From Corydoras sp. C115 (lineage: Eukaryota > Chordata > Actinopteri > Siluriformes > Callichthyidae), in assembly GCA_019802505.1 (NCBI GenBank), contig JAFMOC010000072.1, forward strand, positions 2,391,001 to 2,455,000: a stretch of 64,000 nucleotides of DNA, read 5' to 3'. Made by a program: the position numbers and the translations under genes. The notes beneath the pieces were generated by a model. It saw only the letters and a program-made list of their open reading frames with translations, was not told where the DNA came from and searched no databases. Below, in pieces: positions 49,176-60,910 of this stretch. Each line of letters begins with the position of its first letter. Within the stretch, counting starts at the first letter, position 1.

Positions 49176-50539
49176 GAATTGTGCTTCAATAACATGCAGA
49201 TATCTAATATCACTGGAGTGTCTAACAGTGAAAGTGATAAAACTGATAAAAAGAAGTGAGTGATTTAGTGAGTGACCATTCACGCAGGCAATTATACAGA
49301 AGGTTTATATGATAAATGTTAAAACATGGATTTGTAATTAAAAAAAATTGTGGTTCTTTTATTATGCTTTCAAAACTTTATAATTGGAATAGAATTGTAA
49401 AGTGCTTGCCAGTTAATAAAATGTTTGATTCAAATCATCCGGGCCCAGTGCTATGTAATTATAGTACATGTTGTACCCTTGCGTAGAGAGATTTGTGAGG
49501 TTTGTCATTTAATATCTTACTGAAGGTCTGTTGATGTTTTTGGAAAATAGAGACAATAGGAAAAGTTATGAACTTTTTTGGTGCTTTCTTGCTCACCAGT
49601 GCCATGTTTGACAGATTAACCATTTTCCTGTTTGACTTGGAATAATATTGAGTGTGCGCTGTGACATCTTGTTAAGAAAGCCAATTTAAAAAAATAAAAG
49701 GTCTGATTTCTATCATAAACAAATTAGGAAGAAACAATAGGCAAGCCAGGGAAATAATTAACATTACCTTAATCATTTTAATATTTCATAACCTTTCCAT
49801 ATACGCTTGTATTTGTATTAGACAGTCACAATCGGTAATTAAAAGAACCAACTGATTGGCTTACTGGTCAAAATCTGTTTATTCTGTAAGTTAAAAAAGA
49901 ATAAAACATTGTGTGAACTGATGTTGTAGCTTTGAGAATGCATGAAGTGTGCAGCCCCCTCACGCACAAGCACTGAAGCAGACGTGCTACTTATTCAGCA
50001 ATATATCTTGTTAACTGACCAATGAGACAAATAAGGAGGGTTTTGCCAAAAGCTGGGGCTGAAGGCACAACTTGTGCTATAAAAATGAAAAGAGACATGT
50101 ATTTATTAACAGGTTTAAACGCAGCTATTTTAAGTGACTGGTCATAAGCAAAATGTAACAGATTAGATACAGTGAGCCTGAAATAATTTATACTTCTGGC
50201 AAATTTTGACTTAAAGTTACCTTTATTCAACCAGCAAATCTTCATCCATATTTAATAATAATCTCTAACTCTTTCCGATTGAATCTCTAACTCTTATAGC
50301 CCTTTTCACAAATTCACTTCAGGACTTTAAGAGTAAAATGTTATGATTTCTCCTTTTTAACAAAACAAACTGCAGAGAGCTGCTGATTTTCACCTGCTGA
50401 GTTGATTAAAACAGCTGTTTGCGATGAACTAGGGTAATAAGTACAGAACAGCTTCAGAACAGCTTGAACTTTGGATTTCCCCATAGACCGTAACAGTTTG
50501 CAAAGGGTATGGATATTTTTGTATATTAATTTTTTGTTC

Positions 50540-50885
50540 GCGGCACGGTGGCTTAGTGGTTAGCACGTTCGCCTCTCGGCGCTAGGGATTCCCGGTTCGA
50601 ATCCCCATCTGGGTGGAGTTTCCATGTTCTCCCCGTGTCCGCATGGGTGTCCTCCGGGTTCTCCGGTTTCCTCCCACAGTCCAAAAACATGGATCAAGTC
50701 AATTGAGTTCTCTAAATTGCCCCATATAGAGTGTGTTTGAGTGAGTGAGTGTGTGCCCAGCGATGAATTGGCGCCCTGTCCTGGGTCTATCTGCCCAGCG
50801 CCCGAGACGTTCTCCCCTGGATGGGCATGGGGAACCCCACCACGACCCTAATAGAGGATAAAGCGGGAGATAATGAATGAATGAA
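50540..50885 (+). mobile_element. SINE copy, full length
   Basis: ATTTTTTGTTC precedes the head and ATTTTTGTTC follows the GAATGAATGA tail, a 10-base target duplication. Confidence 0.92.
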
Positions 50886-51008
50886 ATTTTTGTTCAAATG
50901 TTAATAAAATTGGAGAAATAATTAAAACAATGATTGCTCGTGTGCATCGTCCTATTATATTATACATTTACGGTCAAAAAACTTACTTGGGTGAATGAGC
51001 CAACTGAT

Positions 51009-51363
51009 ATTCATTCATTCATTATCTTCCCCTTTATCCTATATTAGGGTCGTGGGAGGGTTCCCCATGCCGATCCAGGGGAGAACGTTTTGGGCACTGG
51101 GCAGATACACCCAGGACAGGACACCAATCTATCGCTATCATATCGCTATCAATCTATCATACCCAACTGATATGTTTTGATTAAACTACATTAAAAAAAA
51201 TAAAAATAAGAGTCTTCTTTTCAGTTGGTACTTCTGTTATGTGGTGTGCCAAGTTCACACTACCATGACAAAGTTCTTAAATAGCTAAACCCTTAGTCTT
51301 AAATATGCAGACAGTTTTGTCTTATATATTATATATTATAACCACTAAACCACCGTGCCACCC

Positions 51364-51364
<1 letters not shown>
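51009..51364 (-). mobile_element. SINE copy split by unrelated sequence
   Basis: Tail half at 51009-51135 (CATTCATTCATTATCTTCCCC to ACACCAATCTATCGCT) and head end at 51340-51364 (ACCACTAAACCACCGTGCC) are separated by about 200 bases of other sequence. Confidence 0.65.
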
Positions 51365-51365
<1 letters not shown>

Positions 51366-51415
<50 letters not shown>

Positions 51416-51429
51416 TATTATTATTATTA
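51366..51429. repeat. (ATT)n trinucleotide repeat
   Basis: About 20 ATT units between two SINE ends. Confidence 0.95.
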
Positions 51430-51703
51430 GGGCAGCACGTGGCTTAGTGGTTAACACGTTCGCCACTCAGCGCTCCTCGTTCTCCCCGTGTCTGCGTGGG
51501 TCTCCTCCAGGTTCTTCGGTTTCCTCCCACAGTCCAAAAACATTGGATCAAGTATAGATGAATTCTCCAAATTGCCCCATATACAGTGTGTGTGTCTGTG
51601 TGGGAGTGTGTGCCCAGTGATAGATTGGCGCCCTGTCTAGGGTGTATCTGCCCAGCGCCCCAAACGTTCTCCCCTGGATGGGCATGGGAAACACACCCAT
51701 GGA
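51430..51703 (+). mobile_element. SINE copy, B box deleted
   Basis: Head GGGCAGCACGTGGCTTAGTGG, then a jump from CTCAGCGCTCCTCG to TTCTCCCCGTG, so the internal promoter is broken. Ends before another ATT repeat. Confidence 0.85.
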
Positions 51704-51787
51704 TTATTATTATTATTATTTATTTTCTAGTATAATATTTTTATTATAGATTTCTTGTAATAAATATATTTTTTTTATTTTATTTTT

Positions 51788-52131
51788 GGGCACGGTGGCA
51801 TAGTGGTGGCTTAGCGTTAGTACGTTCTCCTCTCAGCGCTAGAGATTCCCGGTTCGAATCCCCATCTGGGTGGAGTTTCCATGTTCTCCCCGTGTCTGCG
51901 TGGGTTTCCTCCGGGTTCTCCAGTTTCCTTCCACAGTCCAAAAACATGGATCAAGTCAAGTGAATTCTCAAAATTGCCCCATATAGAGTGTGTCTGTGTG
52001 AGTGAGTGTGTGCCCAGCGATGGGTTGGCGCCCTGTCCTGGGTCTATCTGCCGTGCGCCCGAGACGTTCTCCCCTGGATGGGCATGGGGAACCCTAATAT
52101 AGGATAAAGGGAAGATTATGAATGAATGAAT
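51788..52131 (+). mobile_element. SINE copy in the first unit of a triplicated segment
   Basis: The head is duplicated slightly (GGCACGGTGGCATAGTGGTGGCTTAG). Preceded by ATAGATTTCTTGTAATAAA, which also precedes the next copy and recurs a third time at 52702. Confidence 0.88.
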
Positions 52132-52268
52132 TATTAGTATTATTTAGGGACGAAAGAGTAAAGTCCTGGACATTTTCTAGTAAATAATGTTTTGTGTCAA
52201 ATTTAGCACGATGTGTTATAATAGATTTCTTGTAATAAACAATTTTTATTTTTTTTATTTTATTTTTT

Positions 52269-52614
52269 GCGGCACGGTAGCTTAGTGGTTAGCACGTTCG
52301 CCTCTCAGCACTAGGGATTCCCGGTTCGAATCCCCATCTGTGTGGAATTTGCATGTTCTCCCCGTGTCTGCGTGGGTTTCCTCCGGGTTCTCCGGTTTCC
52401 TCCCACAGTCCAAAAACATGGATCAAGTCTAATGAATTCTCCAAATTGCCCCATATAGAGTGTGTCTGTGTGAGTGAGTGTGTGCCCAGCGATGCATTGG
52501 CGCCCTGTCCTGGGTCTATCTGCCCAGCGTCAGAGACGTTCTCCCCTGGATGGGCATGGGGAACCCCACCGCGACCCCAATAGAGGATAAAGCGGAAGAG
52601 AATGAATGAATGCA
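52269..52614 (+). mobile_element. SINE copy in the second unit
   Basis: Full length with intact B box. The upstream block (GTCCTGGACATTTTCTAGT, TTAGCACGATGTGTTA, ATAGATTTCTTGTAATAAA) is repeated at 52659-52718. Confidence 0.92.
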
Positions 52615-52767
52615 TTATTATTATTATTATTATTATTATTTAGGGACAAAAGAGTAAGTCCTGGACATTTTCTAGTCAATTTTAGCACGATGTGTTACAA
52701 TAGATTTCTTGTAATAAATATATATATATATATATTTTTTTTTTTCCTTTTTTAAATTTTATTTAAG

Positions 52768-52904
52768 GTGCCCAGCGATGGATTGCCCCCCTGTCCTGGG
52801 TCTATCCGCCCAGCGCCCCAAACGTTCTCCCCTGGATGGGCATGGGGAACCCCACCGCGACCCTAATAGAGGATAAAGCGGGAGATAATGAATGAATGAA
52901 TATT
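52768..52904 (+). mobile_element. SINE 3'-end fragment in the third unit
   Basis: Starts at GTGCCCAGCGATGGATTGCC, keeps the GAATGAATGAA tail, and ends about 30 bases before the srsf3 promoter. Confidence 0.88.
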
Positions 52905-52929
52905 ATTATTTTTTTTTTAAGACCTTCAA

Positions 52930-53096
52930 AGAACTTTCCGGCTTCAAAACGACCAAAGTCTTTGAGTGCGCGAGCCTTTATTTTGAAGTGTCTCGCGCCG
53001 CGGCTCCAACTAAAACTGCGGGTCCGCGTGAAGAAGCTTCGCAGAACGCACGCGCTGAGCTGAAGGTTCGCGGGCGCGAGACGCGGAGGGATCTCG
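52930..53096 (+). promoter_or_regulatory. srsf3: srsf3 promoter / noncoding exon 1 (CpG-rich)
   Basis: A compact CpG-rich block (CTCGCGCCGCGG, TTCGCGGGCGCGAGACGCGG) in AT-rich surroundings, 1.2 kb before the start-codon exon. A donor ATCTCG then GTACGA at 53097 could end exon 1. The transcription start is not visible. Confidence 0.5.
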
Positions 53097-54331
53097 GTAC
53101 GACAAGACTCTGTTCTCTTTATAATTATTAACATCCACGACTTACCTTCATCTACATGTTATTTACAAGCGTTTTATTAACATTGTCCTATTTTAAAAAA
53201 TATTATAAAAAAGTAATAAGTAGGTATTTCGTTGTAATGGTCGGTGCGCGCCGTCCGTCCTGTCTGTTACCTGACCGCTTAGCTTAGCACGTGGCTAATA
53301 TGTTTAAAATGATAAGGAATCCTCAGATTTCTTTTTTTATAAAGTTATTTAGTTAATAAAAAACGAATTAAAGGGAACCGTTATGAACTTATATTTCGGC
53401 TCTCTTACTGCGGAGGTTTTCGAGGCGTCGAGAGTCGCCATATTGTCTCGCTGATAACATGTGTAGTATGTAAAATAGTTCTAAAAATATACATTAATTC
53501 TAACATGTATTCACTCATTAATTACAAGCTGGTTTGATATGCGTATGTAGGAGTTAATTTGGGTAATATTGGTGATTATAAATTACCGTAAGAGCGGGAT
53601 GATTGAATAGAATTGCAGGCCTTTGTTTGGGCCTGAACGGCACACATTTTAACATGGCGACTGTTCTCCGTTCTAAAGGCTGTTCTAAACATGGCCATTT
53701 TTTTTGGTCTAATCGCAAATTAAAAACAAAGACTTAAATTTGTTTTAGGAACATTACATTTTATTTTGCTTCATGGATGTAAATATTTTTTGTTTAATCT
53801 TTTCCATGTGGACAATACCAGCACTGATGTAAACACGGTACTTATTTGTGTCCTATGTGTACGGTTTGTATTGTTTGGGGGAGATTTGCACTTTTTAGAT
53901 CACCAACTTGCCATTATGGCCATCACAATAAAGCACATAATCTTGGAATGCAACAAATACAAAGATACCCCCTTACAATCTGCTGTAAATGCAACAAAAA
54001 GTTTTAACTTGTCTTGATATTGGAAAAAAAAGCCCAATTATATATTTGTAACACGGCTATATAAACTGCAAACCACCTTCTGGTTGCTTCAGTTATTCAT
54101 GGGGTTAAAACCCAAATACATCACATTGAGTAATAATGCAGAAAATACAAAACACGTACTTGGTAAATCGATTCAAACGCATTAGCTTCTTTTTTGGTGT
54201 AATGTTAGGAACATAAAAATGTATATAGTAAAGATTATTACTCTTGGAAATCAAGTCAAGAATTTATAAGTTTAGCTTGTCTTTTTATTGAAACTTTTGA
54301 TGTATATTTATTTTCTTTCTTTTTTTTGTAG
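53097..54331 (+). other. srsf3 first intron
   Basis: AT-rich; its acceptor is TTTTTTTGTAG before 54332. No other gene is seen. Confidence 0.5.
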
Positions 54332-54371
54332 GTTTACATTTCTGTCAAGCTGAACATACCTTTTATTTAAA

Positions 54372-56959
54372 ATGGGAGGTTGGTCTCATTTTGTCTTTTG
54401 TTTAACATAATATATTGTGCTACATTCTATATTTCTAATGTGCTCCTATTCCGTTTTTAATTTTTTTTTTTACCCTTTTCTCCTGCAGCTCCTTGTCCTT
54501 TAGATTGTAAAGTTTATGTAGGTAATTTGGGCAGCAGTGGCAACAAATCTGATTTGGAAAGGGCTTTTGGTTATTATGGCCCTTTGAGAAGCGTTTGGGT
54601 GGCTAGGAACCCGCCTGGCTTTGCTTTTGTAGAATTTGAAGACCCCAGAGATGCCACAGATGCGGTTAGAGACCTGGATGGAAGGTGTGTACCAAAAAAA
54701 AATTACACAGTTTTACCATTCATGTATATTCAAAAAGGTGTTAATTCACAATTGTGTATCAAAGCTTTCACCTCAGGAGAATTTGTTAATGCTGTGATGG
54801 TTAAATATGAGGGCATGTTTTTCTGTTACATACTGGTTCAGATGTTATCCACATGATTTTTCTGTGTACTTGTATGTTAAAGTTCTTCATGGTAGGAAAT
54901 GAGGTTGTGTGAAGTTTAACTAAGTACATTAGGATTTCTTTTTTCTGGAGTGTCATTGGCTAAAAGAATCAGTTTTGATTGGTTATGTTGAAACATTTGA
55001 TTTTAAAATGTGCTTAATATTACGGTATGTTCATTTTAGGACAATCTGTGGCTGCCGAGTGAGGGTTGAGATGTCAAACGGTGAAAAACGCAATCGTGGT
55101 CCACCACCTTCATGGGGTCGCCGACCAAGAGATGACCGGCGTCGCAGTCCACCCGCTAGACGACGGTAGCAATGCTGGTTTCTATAGATTTACAGATTTG
55201 ATTGTTTGTTAAATTGATCCTAAAAGAAAATGTAAAATTCGAAGTTTGGAGGATTAATAGAGTGGTGGATGTTCAAAAGCATGCAGCTCTAAATTCAGAC
55301 CTAATAGACTTGGTCTAAAACAATCAAATGTTAGACCAAATGTACTTAAGTTTTATCAAAGTGCGTTTGTTCTAATCTGATTTGTGCCATTCATAGTATT
55401 TTGTTTATGTACCTCAGAGTTGTTTTCCATTGCAATGAAGTGGTAGTGTTTCTTTTCTCATGCTTGGGCTGTTCCATTTGTCTCTATTAATGAAGTTGAC
55501 CCCCCTTTCAGAGACCTCATCCCTCTACTCATCAGCCACTGTGTCAGTCAACTAGCCCCGTTTCAACACCTCGCGACCAGCGTGCCCCAATCGGCTCTCA
55601 TGACCCTCGCATGGCCATCAGCCCGTTGTCTCCTGCACATGCCTCTCTAAGGGTCCTCCAGTTCCTTCAGCGTTAACCTGATCAGCAATAATATCCACAC
55701 TACTCTTACAACTAAAAGATGGCTCTTATCCTTCTCATGTCTACAAATCCGCCTTCCCCAGCTGTCCTCAGCTAACTGACCTCTTCAGCCATCTATAGCC
55801 GTCAGCAATGTTAACATCTAGAACTCATCTCCCCGCAAATTCTACACTCCTGACCAGCACTCAGCCTCTTTGCATCCTATCTAGCTTGTTGAAAACCAAA
55901 CAATAGTAAGTTGAAGCCTTTCTGCACATGTGCAATGACATTTTTTGGTCATTACAGAATTTCTGTATAGGAAGTAACTAACAGTAACTATGACATATGC
56001 ACATCGTTGGAAAACAGGTAATTTAATCCCTATAGGAGTCAACGGTCAGGACTCTAAAATAGCTTTAGTAGTGCTGTGTTCTGAGTAGGGAGGTTTAATT
56101 CTTTTGTCCCATGTAAAAGTGACATTTGCCAATTTGTTTTTTGCGCTTGGCACACATTAGGGTGTTGGCGCATCTCTCAAGGTGCCTAGCTGCCCTGTGA
56201 TGTGGGCCTAGCTGTTTAAAATTGGTGGATATGGCTTTGTATAACAGCTACCACCTCAGGTTGCATCGGGTGTGTTTTTAAAGCACAAAAATTTAAATGG
56301 CAATTTGGAATTACTTTTACACTTTGGACCAAAATTAACAGTTGTGGGTGCCCCAATGGTGGATAGAAATACAACCAATGAAAGATTTTACTCACCAGTG
56401 TGCTCAATTCATCCCATAAACACTCTTTATGCTAGTTTATAAAATCGTATTTAGAGACTCAACTTGATTCACAATCCCCATGTCCCGCTGAAGGGACTCT
56501 TTTGTTTTACCCCATTGAAGTACAAATGTAGCCAGCTGAGCTTTACCATTCATGAAGTGGTTGTCATCCAAGTTACATTCCCATGAAATTGTCACTTCAT
56601 TTCTTTTATCTGTCTGCTTTGCTCCTGTTAGGTCCCCAAAGAGGAGAAGCTTTAGTCGTAGTCGCAGCAGGTGAGAATTTATACCCATTGAATGTAGATG
56701 GAATTTAGTAATCAACTAAATGCTTGAAATGTATTTCTTTTTTTTCCCCCCCATAGGTCTCTCTCTAGGGATAAGAGAAGGGACAGGTCTCTGTCACGGG
56801 ACAGAAATCATAAACCTGCCCGATCTTTCTCAAGGTCCCGCAGGTTAGTTGATATTCTGAGTGTTTAATAATTGTGTGAACATAAAGGTAAAGAATAACA
56901 CCTAAACCCCCAAATGATCTATTTTTTGCAGTCGTTCCCGATCAACTGAGCGGCGGTAA
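54372..56959 (+). CDS. srsf3: Serine/arginine-rich splicing factor 3
   Basis: Exons 54372-54378, 54489-54684, 55040-55165, 56632-56670, 56757-56843 and 56932-56959 (TAA) join in phase to 160 residues (human SRSF3 164). The RRM at about 7-80 carries RNP2 VYVGNLG and RNP1 GFAFVEFE plus RAFGYYGPLRSVWVARNPPG, nearly identical to human. A short linker GPPPSWGRRPRDD follows, then an RS domain (SFSRSRSRS, SLSRDRNHKPARSFSRSR) to the end. It binds pyrimidine-rich RNA in the nucleus, promotes exon inclusion and works with NXF1 in mRNA export. The first coding exon contributes only Met-Gly and one base (start MGAPCPLDCK), unlike the MHRD start that I recall for mammals. Upstream CpG island, downstream AATAAA at 57201. 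Confidence 0.95.
55512..55905 (+). other. srsf3: srsf3 poison (premature-stop) exon
   Basis: Acceptor CCCCCCTTTCAG and donor ATA then GTAAGTTG bound a 394-base exon in the intron between the RRM/linker exon and the first RS exon. Read in the phase set by the upstream exon, it gives 45 codons and a TAA at 55648-55650, which would truncate the protein before the RS domain and mark the mRNA for decay. SRSF3 of mammals has a highly conserved cassette exon at the same place that SRSF3 itself activates. The sequence is pyrimidine-rich with many CATC and CTTC motifs, as expected for SRSF3 binding. Confidence 0.85.
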
Positions 56960-57206
56960 AAGATTTTTCTGTAACGAGGCATTTGGAGGAAGTTGGTCCG
57001 TATTCGACGAACAAGTTGGATTGTTGGGTCTTTTCTTATTAAAGTTCAGCCTTTTTAAATTTGTTTCCCCTCTTATTGTGGCCTGCACTGTAAATTTGTA
57101 CAGTGACCTTTGGGTGGATGTGAAATTTTTTTTTTTTTTTTTTTTCCTCCTCCCCTTCCCAATTTGTTGTAAACCATGCTTATCTTATGCTTGTTCTTCC
57201 AATAAA
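56960..57206 (+). other. srsf3: srsf3 3' UTR and polyadenylation signal
   Basis: The stop codon is followed by a T-rich UTR with AATAAA at 57201-57206. A SINE tail begins about 30 bases further on. Any longer UTR form would have to run through that SINE. Confidence 0.7.
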
Positions 57207-57235
57207 ACATTTTTTTTTTCTCTCTGACTTTTGTC

Positions 57236-57557
57236 TCATTCATTATCCTCCGCTTTATCCTCTATTAGGGTCGTGGGGAGTTCCCCATGCCCATCCAGGG
57301 GAGAACGTTTGGGGCACTGGGCAGATACACTCAGGACAGGATGCCAACCCACCACTGGGCACACAAACGCACTCTATATGGGGCAATTTGGAGAACTCAA
57401 TTGACTTGATCCATGTTTTTGGACTGTGGGAGGAAACCAGAGAACCCAGAGGAAACCCACGGGGAGAACATGGAAACTCCACCCAGATGGGGATTCGAAC
57501 CGGGAATCCCTAGTGCTGAGAGGAGAACATGCTAACCACTAAGCCACCGTGCTGCCT
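57236..57557 (-). mobile_element. SINE copy just past the srsf3 polyadenylation site
   Basis: The central CACTCACTCACAC block is shortened; B box intact. Flanks TGACTTTTGTCT and TGATTTGTCT suggest a target duplication. Confidence 0.9.
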
Positions 57558-57559
57558 GA

Positions 57560-58475
57560 TTTGTCTTTTTTTTTTTTTTTTAAACACTTACATTTGTCCT
57601 CACAAATGCACTTATCTGTGACTAAGATGTCTGAAAAATGTTTTAATTAATGGAAGAGTGGAAAGTTTACATTTTACTGTGCCTTCTAACTTGCAGGAAA
57701 ACTAATGAAACAGAGTTAAGTTCAGGTCTGGGTGGTACTGTGGTTTAATACTTATGCAACACTACACAATTGTGTTAAATTTTCTCATTGCTGACCTTTT
57801 TTATTATTTTAAGAAGTGTTTAAATGTCTTTTGGGGGAAGCATGGTTTAATGTTTTGGTAAAGCTTCAACTGGCACATTAGTCATTTTGTTATTAATATT
57901 GTTTTTCTATTTGCCATGCATAGTCACAAGTCAGCCAGGTCACTGTTGCAGCTGTAAGAAGCTTTTCCTTAACGTTGGGTAAGAAGAATGAAGGGGGGGA
58001 AAAGCTGGCTGTGTATTTTTATTCTAAACATCTGCTCTAAAATTATTTTCCAAAATAATGCTGCATACTCAGATTTTAAAGACTTAAAAGCTACTGCAGA
58101 GGAGAGGTAAAATAATCTTTACTGAAGAGGTGAAGTACCTGAATGAACTTAGTATGTGGACATCCACTTACATTTGTGCGTTATGAATTATCCCTGGCTG
58201 TCCATATATTAAGGTAAAGAGTCAGTTTCAGGACTGAAACAACTTGAGTGCATGAGAAATGGTTGTGTTCTCAACACTCCTGTCTTTAGTAAAAGTAATT
58301 CTGTTGGCAATTCAAAACAATGTGAGATCACAAAGTCTTGAGGTGATGCATTTGAGAATACTAAGGGCACAATTAAGAAAAGGGAGACTTATGCTATTGT
58401 ATCATTTGCCTTTCTGATATTGGCTCAGGAAAACAAAAAATGAGATCTCCATTTTGATTTTTCTTTTGTCTGGAA
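57560..58475. other. Spacer, nothing recognised
   Basis: AT-rich DNA without coding signal or identified repeats. Confidence 0.5.
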
Positions 58476-58477
58476 TT

Positions 58478-58545
58478 GTGTTTACATTTAGTCATTTTGC
58501 AGACGCTTTTATCCAAAGCGACTCACAAATGAAAACATTACAGGT
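58478..58545 (-). mobile_element. L2-type LINE 3' end fragment
   Basis: The complement of TCGCTTTGGATAAAAGCGTC followed by TGCAAAATGACTAAATG. Only the tail is present. Confidence 0.65.
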
Positions 58546-58679
58546 CAGAAGTTACGCAGAACTGTTTTCTGTTTAGGTGTTAGTTGGGGTTTATTTTTAG
58601 CTGGATATAAGTTCTATTTCTTTAGCCGGTTGCTTTCAGTTTTGTCACAAACTCCTGTTTTCATCTATTTGTTTTATTA

Positions 58680-58790
58680 TCCATCCATCCATTATCTTCC
58701 ATTTTATTCTGTGCTAGGTTTGCGAGGGGGTTCCCCATGCCCATCCAGGGGAGAACATTTCAGGGGCTGTGCAGATACAGCCAGGACAGT
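58680..58790 (-). mobile_element. SINE tail-half fragment
   Basis: ATCCATCCATCCATTATCTTCC through CCATCCAGGGGAGAACATTTC; the rest is lost. Confidence 0.8.
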
Positions 58791-58961
58791 CCTTCACTGT
58801 TGTTTTATTATGTGTTATGTATTTTTCATGCCACTTTATTTTTTTATTTTTTTATTTGCTTTATGTTTCCTTTCCCCTAATTAGTTTGATAGATTTTCTT
58901 ATTTTAAAAAGATGGAAAAAAAAACAATACCAAAAACAAATTTCGGTAAGGGAATATCATT

Positions 58962-59317
58962 CATTCATTAATTCATTCATTATCTCCCGCTTTATCCTCT
59001 ATTAGGGTCGCGGTGGGGTTCCCCATGCCCATCCAGGGGAGAACGTCTCAGGCGCCGGGCAGATAGACCCAGGACAGGGCGCCAATCCATCGCTGGGCAC
59101 ACACTCACTCACACAGACACACTCTATATGGGGCAATTTTGGAGAACTCAATTGACTTGATCCATGTTTTTGGACTGTGGGAGGAAACCGGAGAACCCGG
59201 AGGAAACCCACGCGGACACGGGGAGAACATGGAAACTCCACCCAGATGGGGATTCGAACCGGAAATCCCTAGCGCTAAGAGACGAACGTGCTAAACCACT
59301 AAGCCACCGTGCCGCCC
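58962..59317 (-). mobile_element. SINE copy, full length
   Basis: Long (ATTC)n tail, intact body, B box (GGATTCGAACCGG in this orientation) and head GCCACCGTGCCGCCC. High similarity to the 60465 and 60911 copies. Confidence 0.92.
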
Positions 59318-59610
59318 TAATTACATTTATTAACTAAAATAAATGTAATTAGTTTTATTTATGTTTTGATGCCATGACAACTTTCAATACTTGAACGTGC
59401 CCATTTGACACTCAATAATATGTAGGTATAATGTAAAGCTGTTGGTAAAGTGATTACTGAGAGTATGTAGGTAAATTTTATTAACAACCCCACTATTTAT
59501 TGACATAAATGTGTGGAAACCCCTTCTGGGTATAGTACATTACATATGAACCCTAACAACTCAATTAACACTTTTAAATTAATTGAATTGAATTGAAATG
59601 TTTATATACA

Positions 59611-59948
59611 CGGGTGGCACGGTGGTTTAGTGGTTAGCATGTTCTCCTCTCAGCACTAGGGATTCCCGGTTCGAATCCCCATCTGGGTGGAGTTTCCATG
59701 TTCTCCCCGTGGGTTTCCTCTGGGTTCTCTGGTTTCCTCCCACAGTCCAAAAACATGGATCAAGTCAATTGAGTTCTCCAAATTGCCCCATATAGAGTGT
59801 GTTTGAGTGAGTGTGTGTGCCCAGCGATAGGTTGGCGCCCTGTCCTGGGTATATCTGTCCAGCGCCCGAGACGTTCTCCGCTGGATGGGAATGGGGAACC
59901 ACACCGTGACCCTAATAGAGGATAAAGCGGGTGATGAATGAATGAATG
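59611..59948 (+). mobile_element. SINE copy, nearly full length
   Basis: TGTTTATATACAC before and TGTTTACATACAC after, a 13-base target duplication with one change. The GTGTCCGC part of the body is deleted. Confidence 0.92.
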
Positions 59949-60464
59949 TTTACATACACTTTTAGATTTACGTAATCATATGTTAACCACCCCAAAATAT
60001 TATATCCAAAATACAAGGTTTAGTGTAAATAAAAACTGGTTTAGTATAAATATCTTTCAACAAATTATTTCACTCATAATTTAAAAAATTTTAGTGGGTC
60101 AGAAGTTTTAATAGATGAATATTGCTGTGTCTTTAAATAGCTTAAAATAATAAAAACTGTAGAGACTTCTGATATTTCATGTCTAGAGACTGTGATTTGT
60201 GCTGCTCTATAAGGAAGAAACCATTGTTTCCAAAAAAAAAAGGGACAAAGCATGATGTGATTCTGTGCTGCAGAAGAGTGCTTGGGCACAAATTGTTTTT
60301 CCTAAAAGATATCTAATCCAAGCATAATTTGTAAGAATGTAAGAAACAGTGTGAGGGTGATAGTTGTACAAAACAAACGTGACCTAGTTACACCAGTTCT
60401 CTCCAACTTATTTTGAGAAGCTTGAAAAAGGCTTAAAATAATTAAAATCATTTAATTAGTTTTT

Positions 60465-60810
60465 TCATTCATTCATTATCTCCCGCTTTATCCTCTACTA
60501 GGGTCGTGGTGGGGTTCCCCATGCCCATCCAGGGGAGAACGTCTCGGGCGCTGGGCAGATAGACCCAGGACAGGGCGCCAATCCATCGCTGGGTACACAC
60601 TCACTCACTCAAACACACTCTATATGGGGCAATTTAGAGAACTCAATTAACTTGATCCATGTTTTTGGACTGTGGGAGGAAACCGGAGAACCCAAAGGAA
60701 ACCCACACGGACACGGGGAGAACATGGAAACTCCACCCAGATTGGGATTCGAAATGGGAATCCCTAGCGCTGAGAGGAGAACGTGCTGACCACTAAACCA
60801 CCGTGCCGCC
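60465..60810 (-). mobile_element. SINE copy, full length
   Basis: TTAATTAGTTT on both sides. Near-consensus body. Confidence 0.92.
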
Positions 60811-60910
60811 CTTAATTAGTTTAAGTTAGTTTAATTATTAAGTTAAAATTTAAAGATATTGCTTACTAACCATGACCATATAAAAGTTCTGCGTAACTAA
60901 GAATTTTTTT

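Larger units (their letters stand above)
46548..50535. other. Intergenic, no gene seen
   Basis: Four kilobases of AT-rich DNA with only two dinucleotide repeats. No SINE, LINE, DNA transposon or coding exon could be recognised, a contrast with the SINE-dense DNA after 50540. Confidence 0.5.
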
